Positions 43,859-52,196 of a stretch of 64,000 nt of DNA are shown here, piece after piece. Source of the DNA: Secundilactobacillus kimchicus JCM 15530 (GTDB lineage Bacteria; Bacillota; Bacilli; Lactobacillales; Lactobacillaceae); contig NZ_AZCX01000012.1 of NCBI RefSeq assembly GCF_001433995.1, positions 1-64,000 of the forward strand, written 5' to 3'. Position 1 is the stretch's first letter. Each line of letters starts with the position of its first letter. The notes below the pieces were generated by a model. It worked only from the letters and a program-made list of their open reading frames with translations, did no database searches and was not told the DNA's origin. The translations under genes were made by a program, and so were the position numbers.

Positions 43859-44419
43859 TTGGAACGAGTCGTATATCCAGCTGTCTTTGATTCAAGTCTG
43901 ATGCTGAATCAAGTTCAGGTCACTTTCCCTGATATTCCAGGGGTCAAGGTTATTGGACTAGGCGCTGGCGACGCCATTGACCGCGCTGCCGAGGCAGCCG
44001 CAAAGGCACTCATGAATTTAGGAACGTTACCCGTACCGAGTGGCCCCGGTGAGATCGAGCTCGAACCTGGCCAGTACGTCAACATTATCACCATCGATGT
44101 TGATAAGTACCGCAATGCGCTAACGGCCACTAAATCACCAGCAAAGAAGAAAGCTGCTACGAAAAAGCCGACCGCAACAAAGTCAGCCACGAAGAAAGCA
44201 ACTACTCGCAAGAAATCGACAAGTGCCAAGGCTAAGCCGAACACAACTTCGGCAAAGGCAACGGCCACGACCAAGAAGACGGCAACGGCTAAGAAAGCCG
44301 CCACGACCGCCAAGGCTAGTGCCAAAAAAGCACCAGCTAAGAAAACCGCTGCTAAGGCGAATGCAGCGAAGAAGACGACCACTAAGCGGGCCGCAACCAA
44401 AAAAACTGAATCAAAATAG
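43859..44419 (+). CDS. HicB-like domain protein with histone-H1-like Lys/Ala tail
   Basis: 186 residues, TTG start behind GGAGGAA. Residues 1-85 match the HicB antitoxin fold (VYPAVFD, TFPDIPGV, GDAIDRAAEAAAKAL, then ITIDVDKYR). Residues 92-186 are only Lys, Ala, Thr, Ser and few others in KKAATKK-type repeats, like eukaryotic histone H1 or extended HU tails. HicB without the tail normally blocks HicA; no hicA is nearby. The tail should bind nucleic acid non-specifically. It may be a nucleoid or regulatory protein derived from an antitoxin. Monocistronic with own terminator. Confidence 0.72.
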   Translation: MERVVYPAVFDSSLMLNQVQVTFPDIPGVKVIGLGAGDAIDRAAEAAAKALMNLGTLPVPSGPGEIELEPGQYVNIITIDVDKYRNALTATKSPAKKKAATKKPTATKSATKKATTRKKSTSAKAKPNTTSAKATATTKKTATAKKAATTAKASAKKAPAKKTAAKANAAKKTTTKRAATKKTESK

Positions 44420-44422
44420 GGT

Positions 44423-44466
44423 AAAAGTCGGGGGACTTTCGTAATTTAGAGGACCCCCGACTTTTT
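44423..44466 (+). terminator. Terminator after the HicB-like gene
   Basis: AAAAGTCGGGGG pairs with CCCCCGACTTTT, 19-nt loop, then T run. Confidence 0.85.
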
Positions 44467-44588
44467 ATTTTTCTGTCCGTTATCCGGAAATGCAAAAGAC
44501 TAACCAAATAACCGAAATCGTGCTATGATGTACGCAATCCGGATCACTTCTGTTTGGACTCACTGCGTTGTGTAAAGGAGGAATAATG

Positions 44589-44762
44589 ATGGTTCGCTAT
44601 ATTTTAACGAAACCTGAGGAACACCTCATTCACCGGACGAGCAGCTTACAAACAGCTGCTCAGATTACTAAACGCCCCAAGTGGGTGGTCGAACGCTACG
44701 TTAATAGCGATAAGATGTTGGACGGCTGGAAGATTATTGCGCGACACCAAGTCGGCGCCTAA
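44589..44762 (+). CDS. Small hypothetical protein, 57 residues
   Basis: Starts MVRYILTKPEEHL behind AAAGGAGG (two adjacent ATGs; the second has better spacing). The middle LQTAAQITKRPKWVVERYV could be a helix-turn-helix, followed by DGWKIIAR. Possibly a small DNA-binding protein; family not recognised. Terminated at 44792-44820. Confidence 0.6.
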   Translation: MVRYILTKPEEHLIHRTSSLQTAAQITKRPKWVVERYVNSDKMLDGWKIIARHQVGA

Positions 44763-44791
44763 TTTCCTATCCAAAACATCGTTCGAGCTCG

Positions 44792-44820
44792 AAACGGCCT
44801 GTTGATCAGGCCGTTTTTTA
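44792..44820 (+). terminator. Terminator
   Basis: AAACGGCCTG and CAGGCCGTTT arms around TTGAT, then TTTTA. Confidence 0.85.
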
Positions 44821-45161
44821 TTTGATCAAATTCGGTTACGCACTACCCCACTGATTACGTTGGCGCTCCAAACAGCCTGGGTCCCGCCATTTTGACCCAC
44901 CGGTGTTTGGCCACTTGTCTCAACCACAAAAGCCCACCAAATAGAAATAACCAGCCTATAACTCATCCGCGGAACCGCCTATTTTGCAGGACTATTCCAC
45001 CTTGAAAGTCGGCCGATTTTTTAAAATTTCGAACAACCGTCCCCTCGTGATTTCAAAACATTTTCCGAAGTTTTCGCAGAAATTGACCTCTTTGACTCAT
45101 TTCGGGTTATAATCTACTTATCAAATTTCGTAGATTCACGGGACAAAGGGAGGGACCTCAC
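44821..45161. other. Intergenic region with a fragment of the 37-kb element
   Basis: No gene seen. GTTGGCGCT (44859-44867) and ACAGCCTGGG (44872-44881) match two neighbouring blocks of the element at 37159-37186, with 5 nt missing between them, so it may be a decayed copy. Confidence 0.35.
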
Positions 45162-45428
45162 ATGGACGCCAAAACGATCAAGCTACAAAAAGATGCAGAC
45201 GGTCACATCGTGCTCCAGCTACCGCAAGAATTTCTTGACCAACTCAAGCTTTCTGATTCCGACGAAGTTGACCTCATTCCAACAGCCTCAGGCTTTGAAG
45301 TGCGTAAAGTGGACGACGAAGCCGCTAAAAAATTCTGGGATCCGTTCTCAGAAACACTCAACGAATATGAACGGGCCCTTAAATTCATCAAGAATAATGA
45401 CGAGCCCGACGATGTTTCTTCAAAATAA
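45162..45428 (+). CDS. AbrB/MazE-like antitoxin, orphan
   Basis: 88 residues; the first 50 fit a SpoVT-AbrB swapped hairpin (KLQKDADGHIVLQLPQEFL, then DEVDLIPTASGFEVRKV). The C-terminal 35 residues are acidic, as in toxin-binding antitoxin tails. GGGAGGG precedes the ATG. No toxin follows: the next feature is tRNA-His 60 bp away. Either an orphan antitoxin or a stand-alone regulator. Confidence 0.72.
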   Translation: MDAKTIKLQKDADGHIVLQLPQEFLDQLKLSDSDEVDLIPTASGFEVRKVDDEAAKKFWDPFSETLNEYERALKFIKNNDEPDDVSSK

Positions 45429-45488
45429 TCAGGATTTAACGGCAACTCAGGCAAAAACTGTGCTATAATTGTTGTTGCTGTTAATGAT

Positions 45489-45564
45489 GGCGGTATTGGT
45501 GAAGTTTGGTTAACACACCGGATTGTGGTTCCGGCACGCGTGGGTTCGAGTCCCACATACCGCC
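45489..45564 (+). tRNA. tRNA-His (GTG anticodon)
   Basis: A complete cloverleaf: acceptor GCGGTAT/ATACCGC with the extra G at -1 opposite C73 that marks tRNA-His, D arm with GGTTAA, anticodon loop TTGTGGT (anticodon GTG) and T loop GTTCGAGTC. CCA is not encoded. An extended -10 (TGCTATAAT) lies about 20 nt upstream and a terminator follows at 45592. Confidence 0.95.
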
Positions 45565-45591
45565 CTACCGAACAACAGGTCATGCGACCAT

Positions 45592-45631
45592 AAACGCCCA
45601 ACCTTGTAATGAATGAGGTTGGGCGTTTTTT
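45592..45631. terminator. Terminator after tRNA-His
   Basis: AAACGCCCAACCT pairs with AGGTTGGGCGTTT, 11-nt loop, then TTT; bidirectional, also for the convergent acetyltransferase gene. Confidence 0.88.
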
Positions 45632-45641
45632 GTCATTTCGT

Positions 45642-46076
45642 TCATAGGTTCTTTCGGAGTTCTTGAACCGGCACATCATCTTCTTCGAAAACTTTTCCCG
45701 TTGCGTGATACCCTAATCGTTCGTAAAACGGCACCGCATCCAACTCACCGTGGATAACGGCCATCGTGAGCCCCTGCTGTCGGGCGTACGCTTCCAGCGC
45801 TAACAACGCCTGGGCGCCGTAGCCGTGATAGCGAGCTGTGGCGACCGTTGCTACCCGACCAGGCCGTACCGTCTGGTGATCAATCGCCTCATACCGGGCC
45901 GTCGCAACAGGGTGCGCAGTATCTTCGTAAACGACCGCGTAAATGGTCTCATCCGTATCCTTATCGTCAAATTCGGCTTCCCGCGCAATACCCCGTTCGG
46001 TCACAAAGACCATTTGACGGATAGCCAAAGCCGCGCCTCGATTCCACTTTTGGCGTCCCACAACAACTTCTACCAT
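45642..46076 (-). CDS. GNAT-family N-acetyltransferase
   Basis: 144 residues with the GNAT core: a YAVVYED strand, ATARY, the acetyl-CoA loop region YHGYGAQALL (Q/RxxGxG/A type) and the late VPFYERLGYHATG motif. Substrate unknown. AGGTGGG precedes the ATG at 46076. Divergent from HicDH. Confidence 0.82.
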   Translation of the reverse strand: MVEVVVGRQKWNRGAALAIRQMVFVTERGIAREAEFDDKDTDETIYAVVYEDTAHPVATARYEAIDHQTVRPGRVATVATARYHGYGAQALLALEAYARQQGLTMAVIHGELDAVPFYERLGYHATGKVFEEDDVPVQELRKNL

Positions 46077-46222
46077 AAAGATGTCACCCACCTTCTATTA
46101 ATTGCCGTCATTATAACATGCAACCGCCCAATTCGACGTGGCCGGTTGACAGCGTCCCAGAATTTTGTTAGGTTAGTATCGTTAAAGAATGATTAGAAAA
46201 TACATAGAAGAAGGTCTTTTTT

Positions 46223-47164
46223 ATGAGAAAATATGCTATTATCGGTGTCGGCCACGTTGGTGCGACCGTCGCTTATACACTGGTTTGTCAAGGTATTGCT
46301 GACGAGCTGATTCTGATTGATAAAAATGAGAAAAAGGCCCGAGCTGAACAACTCGATTTGCAAGACACGCAAGCCCGTCTCGACTCCCATACCACGATTA
46401 AGATCAACAACTACGATGACATTACCGATGCTGATATTTTATTCATCACCTCAGGTAACATCCACGCGTTAGATCACGCCAGTGGGAATCGCTGGGCCGA
46501 ATTCGAATACACCCGTGAAATTGTGCAAGACATCGCCCCTAAAATCAAGGCGTCCGGCTTTAACGGCGTCATCATTGATGTCATGAACCCTTGCGATTGC
46601 ATTACCTACTACCTGCAACAAGCCACTGGGTTGCCCAAGAATCAGGTCCTCGGAACGGGAACCTTCCTGGACACTGCCCGCATGCAAAAAGTAGTCGGCG
46701 AAAACTTCAATGTTGACCCCAAAAACGTGTCCGGCTACACCCTTGGGGAGCACGGGGAATCCCAGTTTGTCGCATGGTCAACCGTCTCGGTAAACGGCTT
46801 ACCAATCGAACAACTCGCCGATGAACGCCACATCGACCTTGAGGATCTTGAACAGCAAGCCCGTGGCGGCGGTTGGGCCGTTCACTTCGGCAAGGGATAC
46901 ACCAGCTACGCCATCGCAACCTGTGCGGTTAAGCTGAGCCGTGCCGTGCTTGACGACGCCAACCTTGCTTGTCCTTGCTCGTGCTATTCTGACAAGTACA
47001 ACACGTACGTGGGCCACCCGGCCATCATTGGAAAATCCGGTGTCGTTGAAGAACTCCGCTTGCCAATCACCGCTGAAGAACAAGAAAAGTTAGCCGAATC
47101 AGCTGGCTTCATTCGTGAAAAATTCGAAACATTGCCAGCCGTTGCTCAAACGGCAACCGCTTAA
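46223..47164 (+). CDS. L-2-hydroxyisocaproate/L-lactate-type dehydrogenase
   Basis: A 313-residue member of the LDH/MDH superfamily: GVGHVGATVAYTL nucleotide fold, catalytic DTAR and GEHGES (active-site His). The overall pattern (GTGTFLDTAR, GGGWAVHFGKGYTSYAIA) is that of L-HicDH, which reduces 2-keto acids from branched amino acids; a simple L-LDH is less likely because the usual substrate-loop Arg context differs. Odd: the superfamily NPVD is NPCDC here, and a CPCSCY cluster sits near residue 253-258. GAAGG precedes the ATG. Confidence 0.8.
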   Translation: MRKYAIIGVGHVGATVAYTLVCQGIADELILIDKNEKKARAEQLDLQDTQARLDSHTTIKINNYDDITDADILFITSGNIHALDHASGNRWAEFEYTREIVQDIAPKIKASGFNGVIIDVMNPCDCITYYLQQATGLPKNQVLGTGTFLDTARMQKVVGENFNVDPKNVSGYTLGEHGESQFVAWSTVSVNGLPIEQLADERHIDLEDLEQQARGGGWAVHFGKGYTSYAIATCAVKLSRAVLDDANLACPCSCYSDKYNTYVGHPAIIGKSGVVEELRLPITAEEQEKLAESAGFIREKFETLPAVAQTATA

Positions 47165-47171
47165 ATCAAAC

Positions 47172-47209
47172 AAATCCCGTACTCACTTCATTGCGAGTAC
47201 GGGATTTTT
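47172..47209. terminator. Bidirectional terminator
   Basis: AATCCCGTACTC pairs with GAGTACGGGATT around a 10-nt loop; T-run on both strands. Confidence 0.88.
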
Positions 47210-47220
47210 GACGATTAAGG

Positions 47221-47664
47221 TTAATTTGCGTGCTGCATTCGAATATGCGGTGTTGACTCAAACGCGAATGGCGCGCCCACGCTGGTGAATCCCAGCCGCT
47301 TGTAAAAGGATTCCACTTGAACCTGGGCCTCAATCTCAATTGGCAGACCCTTAAAGTCCGAGTTAATGACGGCCAATACGTGCTGGACCAGCTCAATTCC
47401 GAGCCCAGTACCACGTGCCTCTGGAGCGACAACGACGCGGCCAAAGCTCACGATGTCGGCCTCACGATAAACCCGAGCGTAGGCTAAGACGGCCCCCTGA
47501 CTGTCCTGTAAGAAAACATGGCGGGCATGCCAATCAACATCATCAACTTCCTGATAAACGCGATGTTGGGCCACAACAAAAACCCGGGTTCGTAATTTGT
47601 AGATCTCAAACAATGTCGCTGCATCCAATTCCTGAAACGATTTAACTTGCCACACTTGCTTCAC
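47221..47664 (-). CDS. ElaA-like GNAT acetyltransferase
   Basis: 147 residues following the ElaA pattern: ELDAATLFEIYKLRTRVFVVAQ, YARVY, FGRVVVAPEARGTGLG (acetyl-CoA loop) and VESFYKRLGF. Starts at GTG one nucleotide after the marR stop, so it is translationally coupled and shares its transcript. Substrate unknown. Confidence 0.82.
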   Translation of the reverse strand: MKQVWQVKSFQELDAATLFEIYKLRTRVFVVAQHRVYQEVDDVDWHARHVFLQDSQGAVLAYARVYREADIVSFGRVVVAPEARGTGLGIELVQHVLAVINSDFKGLPIEIEAQVQVESFYKRLGFTSVGAPFAFESTPHIRMQHAN

Positions 47665-47665
47665 C

Positions 47666-48091
47666 TCATTTTAATAACAGTTGCTGTAACGTTTTAATCG
47701 CTTGAAGAGCTGCTTTCTTATCTTCAACTGTTAGCGGATCAAATAACTGGGTAATTTGGGCGTTTGAGTCGGCATCAATCTGTTGGGCCAACGCAACGCC
47801 AGCTGACGTCAATTGCAATAACTTGCTCCGACCATCCTGAGCAGACGGCACTTTTTTTACAAATTGCTTTGCCTCAAGCTGCCGAATCAAGCGACTCACA
47901 TATCCTTTGTCAACACTCAAGGCTGCCGCCACATCAATCGGCCGAATCGATTGTTGTTCAAAAATCATGAGCAAAATTCGAGCCTCTGGAAATGGCAGTT
48001 CAGTATCAAAAACCCGCCGATCCAAGACTCCCAGCAGCTGAACATATTCCCGGTTAAACTGCCGAATTGTCGTTATTTGGTCCTGCTCCAA
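47666..48091 (-). CDS. MarR-family transcriptional regulator
   Basis: 141 residues with a winged helix: RPIDVAAALSVDKGYVSRLIRQLE recognition region and the QDGRSKLLQLTSAG wing. TTG start behind GAGGAA. First gene of a two-gene unit with the ElaA-like acetyltransferase; likely regulates that unit. Ligand unknown. Confidence 0.88.
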   Translation of the reverse strand: MEQDQITTIRQFNREYVQLLGVLDRRVFDTELPFPEARILLMIFEQQSIRPIDVAAALSVDKGYVSRLIRQLEAKQFVKKVPSAQDGRSKLLQLTSAGVALAQQIDADSNAQITQLFDPLTVEDKKAALQAIKTLQQLLLK

Positions 48092-48163
48092 ACGATCACT
48101 TCCTCGTGTTCAAGAATAGACTCAGATTAGAATATATAGTAGCTTTTGTCAACTATATGCCAA

Positions 48164-48199
48164 TAAAAATTGCCCGACGCTGGGGAAGCATCGGACAAT
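48164..48199 (-). terminator. Minus-strand terminator of the candidate RNA
   Basis: ATTGTCCGATGCT pairs with AGCGTCGGGCAAT (G-U pairs and one mismatch) around TCCCC, followed by TTTTATTG. Confidence 0.7.
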
Positions 48200-48569
48200 C
48201 AAATTGGATATTGCCCATGTAGTGACTAGTTACATGGAGAGTGAGTTTTACTCAATGCGATGAGTCTCATATTACTAGGTGAGTAATATAAATGAACTAC
48301 TGTGAAGAGCGACACCAATCAGCGGCATATGCTCCGCTAACTGACGTTAAAAAACACTTAGGCGACTCTGGGGAGAATCCACCTAAAGAAAGAAGTAGCG
48401 TCCGTTATCAACCACTCTTCACGTCGATAACTTCAACCGTTCTTGCGACCCTCTCGAAAGACGGTCTAGATTCTTGTCATACCAAACAGAGGTCGGAATT
48501 CCGAGCCCCCACTCATGGCACCCAACTATCCATAGACAAGTATTTAAATTCACCCAGTGAAAAGTATCT
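48164..48569 (-). ncRNA. Candidate noncoding RNA (about 400 nt)
   Basis: A minus-strand unit from a promoter at 48576-48604 to the terminator at 48164-48199. No good coding frame; several hairpins are visible (AGCGG/CCGCT, CATGTA/TACATG, CGGAATTCCG) and GTGAAGAG pairs with CTCTTCAC over 110 nt. The length is that of RNase P RNA or tmRNA, but the conserved cores of those are absent. Alternatively a long 5' leader or decayed DNA. Confidence 0.35.
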
Positions 48570-48575
48570 GACAAA

Positions 48576-48604
48576 AGAATAGCATATCCTTTCATCGAAT
48601 TCAA
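48576..48604 (-). promoter_or_regulatory. Promoter of the candidate 400-nt RNA
   Basis: Minus strand TTGAAT (48599-48604), 17-bp spacer, extended -10 TGCTATTCT (hexamer 48576-48581), 31 nt after the LPXTG gene stop. Confidence 0.5.
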
Positions 48605-48634
48605 ACACTTTTTAAATTCCGTACAATCTGTTCA

Positions 48635-51600
48635 TTACTTTAATTCATCGCGCTTCTTTCGCCCAATTCCAACGAGGCCAAGTAAGCTGATGATCCCCAA
48701 TAAAGCCGCTCCCATCAACGTGGTTTGCTGGTTAACGTCATCGCCGGTCTGTGGTAACGTCTTGGCCTTAGTTGTGCCCGCTGGCGTTGATGATTGACCC
48801 GCCTTTGTTTTAACCGTTGTCACCGTCACTAATTTTGCGTGCCGCGTCAACTTTTGTTGATCAATGGATTGCTGATGGCGAGGAGATTGCCCCGTTTTAC
48901 CCGGCGTTTCATGTTTTTTCTCAGTGATTGGTTTTGGTTCAGGCGTTAGGGGTGTCTGCTCCTCCTGCCGTCCCGGTTGCGTTGGATCCTCGGGAGTCGT
49001 CGGCGCCGTTGGATCAGTCGGGTTGGTCGGTCCTGTTGGATTTGTTGGTCTCGTTGGATCAGTTGGATCAGTTGGATCGGTTGGACCCGACTTTTCAGTA
49101 ATGGTCAACTGACCCGGAACCGTCACAATCCGGTAGTTTGGATTGCCACCATCCGCGACGTTCACCCCAATCGTGTACGTGCCAGGGTTCACCTCCCCGC
49201 TCACATCCGTCAACGTGTAATTAACCGGTGAACCACTAGTTGGCAGTCCCGTAATGGTGGCCTTTAATTCCCCAGAATATGGTTTGCCATCATACTCCTT
49301 GGCCACCTTTGGTCCCGTAATGGTCACGGTAGCTGGGGTAATCGTCACTCGACCCAGACCGTCACCAAAATTAATGCCGCTGTTGCCAATGGCTTTTTGA
49401 ATGGCCTGCTTGCCATCAGCAGTCAGCTTCACTTGATACGTCCCTACGTTGACGTTCTTCGCGTCGTCGGGATTCACGAATGTGTAATCGGTCCCGTAAG
49501 TCAGAGCTACGCTGGTTTTATCATCAACCGTGGCTGTCACGGGCACCTGGCTGGCCGTCGTTTGACCATCGTAAACGTGGGTCCCAGTCGGCGTTTTGAT
49601 TGCATCGGCAGCGATAACCGTAATCGTGGCATTCTTGGTCTCACCGTGATAAGTGACGGGAACTGTATAAACGCCGGATTTATTAAAAATTGAATCACTA
49701 ATGGTCCCACTCAATTCATTAACTGTAATTTGATGGCCAAATGAATCACCACTCTGGACCAAAGATAGTAACGTTGGTTTGTTGTCTCCTGTGTGGTAAA
49801 TCACATTTTGAGTCGTAAACGTCCCAACCTTGATTTCACCAGTTGCAGTAACCGTATTACCACTCTTGGGATCGGCTAACCGATAAGTGACCTTATACGT
49901 TTGGCCTGCCTTAAGATTACCAGCCGGTATCGTTTGCTGGGTTGATTCTTCTATGATTGAGGAAATTGTCACGTTACCCTTTAGATTAATTGGACTACCC
50001 GTTGCCTGGTTGACATAGGCATCAGCAATCCCAGCATCAATAATCTTCCCATCAGTCAAATTGGAATCTTGATAGATGCCATCAATAGGTGTCGTTGTAA
50101 GAACTGGCATGTATCCTGGATTAGCTGGCATCAGATACTTGAAGGTTGCGTGGTCAGCCGTTTCTCTTTTAATGCTTTCGTCATCCTTAATCGCATTTAA
50201 CTGACCAGTTAAATTCACCTTGCTTTGAACGTCTGGATTTTTAACGTAGTAGGTCAGAACTAGAGCAGAATGAAAGTCATCCGGCTTTGATACACTGACG
50301 GTGAAACTCTTATGGTCGCTTGCCATCGCGATTGAATAGGACCCTTTAGCTGTATCCGTCACAACGTCGCCGCCATTATGAATTTCATAAGCAAGATTAC
50401 CGCTCGCGTCTGTTAAGAATTCGTGATCTGACGTCACGGTATACTGGTAGCTATCCGGCTGATCACTGCTCTTTTCAGGAACTTGAACGACAGCCATGCC
50501 GGACATAACAGGTTCTTCAAATATAAAATTATATGTGCCATCACTGGCTTGAGACAGTTGGTTGCGACGATAATTGTCGGTTTTAGGTACCTGATACGGA
50601 GCATCAACACTCAGTCCAGACAGGTAAGAACCCAACACTGTAGTTGGATCAGACTTTTCTGCCGGTTGAACCACGTACGTGAGCCCCCCATTAGAAGGGG
50701 TCAGCGAAATCGGTGTTTTAGTCCCTGCGTTATAATAATTGACCTTAACATCGTAAGTTTCGCTCGTCGACTGATTTTCAGTTGTCAGCGCTCTTGATTC
50801 AATCGTCAATGTGGTATTAGTCAAATCTTTAACGTTATTCTTAGCTGTCAATGTGATTGTTCCGGCCGTCTTGTCCCTGCTTATGTCAAAGTTTGCATTG
50901 TTACCATCGTCTGTATTGTCATAATCCCAACCCTTAGGATCAACCGTCAAGACAACTTTGTCGCCCGCATTAAGTGCGACCCCAGTAGCCCCAGTATCAA
51001 TTTGAAGGGCAATCTGTAATTGCCCCCCCTTTAACTTCACGTTACTTCCATTACTTTCAAACGTGGTCGTCATTTCTTTCACTGGGGTACCGTTAGTCGT
51101 CCGGCTTGTTGCTGCATCATCTTCTGATTTAACCTGAGCCGCTGATGCCGCAACCGCCATTTTATAGGCGACCGGTGCGACCCGAGTCGTCCGCTTCTCA
51201 GCTAATGATGCTGGTTGAGAAACTCTTGAACTCGCAGGTGCGACCGATTGAGTCCCATCACTGGCACTTTGAGCAGATTCATTACCCGAGGCTGCCACCG
51301 CACTGCTAACCTTTGCTGGTGCCGCACTGGCGTCAGTTGCCACACTTAATGGCTGATTGTCACTAGCAGCCGGTGCTGCCGAATTGCCAGTGGCACTACT
51401 AGTAGCGCCGGCTGGTTGACTCGACGTGGTCGTCGCAACACTGGAAGCCGCCACCTGTGCCGTATCAGTAACCGCCGTATCAGCCTTGGCCGTTTGCGTC
51501 GTGGCGGCCCCAAAAGCCGCTGTAAAGAACAGGGACATCCCCACGATGACCCATGTCTTGCCCCGTTTATACATTTTGTAATGCCGCTTTTCTTCAGCCA

Positions 51601-51637
51601 TTACCATTGTTAACTTTGAATTTTTGCCATTAATCAT
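48635..51637 (-). CDS. LPXTG-anchored surface protein with KxYKxGKxW signal and MBG repeats
   Basis: A 1000-residue wall protein: KMYKRGKTW signal (about 25-33) and hydrophobic segment; an Ala/Ser/Thr-rich stretch (about 60-170); beta-rich adhesin-like domains (about 185-700); two MBG-type repeats (about 710-890); a DPT/NPT-proline spacer (about 893-925); LPQTG, membrane helix and basic tail for sortase anchoring. Such proteins mediate adhesion or aggregation; the KxYKxGKxW signal is linked to Ser-rich, often glycosylated proteins exported by SecA2. GGGAGG precedes the ATG at 51637. No partner glycosylation genes adjoin. Confidence 0.88.
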   Translation of the reverse strand: MINGKNSKLTMVMAEEKRHYKMYKRGKTWVIVGMSLFFTAAFGAATTQTAKADTAVTDTAQVAASSVATTTSSQPAGATSSATGNSAAPAASDNQPLSVATDASAAPAKVSSAVAASGNESAQSASDGTQSVAPASSRVSQPASLAEKRTTRVAPVAYKMAVAASAAQVKSEDDAATSRTTNGTPVKEMTTTFESNGSNVKLKGGQLQIALQIDTGATGVALNAGDKVVLTVDPKGWDYDNTDDGNNANFDISRDKTAGTITLTAKNNVKDLTNTTLTIESRALTTENQSTSETYDVKVNYYNAGTKTPISLTPSNGGLTYVVQPAEKSDPTTVLGSYLSGLSVDAPYQVPKTDNYRRNQLSQASDGTYNFIFEEPVMSGMAVVQVPEKSSDQPDSYQYTVTSDHEFLTDASGNLAYEIHNGGDVVTDTAKGSYSIAMASDHKSFTVSVSKPDDFHSALVLTYYVKNPDVQSKVNLTGQLNAIKDDESIKRETADHATFKYLMPANPGYMPVLTTTPIDGIYQDSNLTDGKIIDAGIADAYVNQATGSPINLKGNVTISSIIEESTQQTIPAGNLKAGQTYKVTYRLADPKSGNTVTATGEIKVGTFTTQNVIYHTGDNKPTLLSLVQSGDSFGHQITVNELSGTISDSIFNKSGVYTVPVTYHGETKNATITVIAADAIKTPTGTHVYDGQTTASQVPVTATVDDKTSVALTYGTDYTFVNPDDAKNVNVGTYQVKLTADGKQAIQKAIGNSGINFGDGLGRVTITPATVTITGPKVAKEYDGKPYSGELKATITGLPTSGSPVNYTLTDVSGEVNPGTYTIGVNVADGGNPNYRIVTVPGQLTITEKSGPTDPTDPTDPTRPTNPTGPTNPTDPTAPTTPEDPTQPGRQEEQTPLTPEPKPITEKKHETPGKTGQSPRHQQSIDQQKLTRHAKLVTVTTVKTKAGQSSTPAGTTKAKTLPQTGDDVNQQTTLMGAALLGIISLLGLVGIGRKKRDELK

Positions 51638-52131
51638 AGTCCTACCTCCCGAACAACTCCCATGCTTGAAAATGGCCATTGGTCTGGTTCAACCATCATT
51701 TTCATTGTGCGCCCAATGGTGCACTACCCCTTCCCCAAAGGGCGATTTGGCACTTAGTCGCACAAACGCATTCAATTAAAGAACCCTTTCTAGTATTCAG
51801 CTTGTCTTACCAAGTTCAAGCTAACACTTACTCCCCCATCAATCGTTAATGTATCTCAAAATCACAACCATGGTCATCTGCGCTAACTAAATTCGTTAAC
51901 AACAGCCCACTAATGTGACTTTTTAACTTAAGGATAAGGTAGCATTTCCGAATTCGTTTTGTAAGTAACTAAACGACGGTGTTGAACTTTGTTAATGAAG
52001 ATAGCCAATTTGGCTTGTTACATCGCACGACGCCTCCTAATTTAAGACTCAATCAGCCCCCCATAAGCACTGACAATTGGATATGGTTTCCATTGCTAAG
52101 TGTAGCCGGAATATGTTGAAAATTAAAAAAT
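51638..52131. other. Intergenic leader of the surface-protein gene, nothing specific seen
   Basis: About 500 bp between two minus-strand genes. It must hold the LPXTG gene promoter, but I see no clear -35/-10 pair and no gene. Confidence 0.4.
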
Positions 52132-52168
52132 AAAAAGACCAGCACTATCGTCATAGTTCTGGCCTTTG
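52132..52168 (-). terminator. Terminator after the MacB-like gene
   Basis: AAAGGCCAG pairs with CTGGTCTTT with an inner ACTAT/ATAGT, then TTTTATTTT on the minus strand. Confidence 0.75.
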
Positions 52169-52196
52169 GTCATTTAATGGTTATTCTGATTCTTAA

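Noticed and set aside
43915-44400. 161-codon minus-strand frame of hydrophobic residues
   Set aside because: Antisense of the Lys/Ala-rich tail; the apparent hydrophobicity comes from the repeat.
48292-48604. 96-codon plus and 61-codon minus frames
   Set aside because: Neither has a good ribosome binding site. The minus frame overlaps the promoter and start of the candidate RNA.
48977-49095. Short tandem repeat resembling a CRISPR-like pattern
   Set aside because: It encodes the DPT/NPT proline spacer of the wall protein, with no spacers and in frame.
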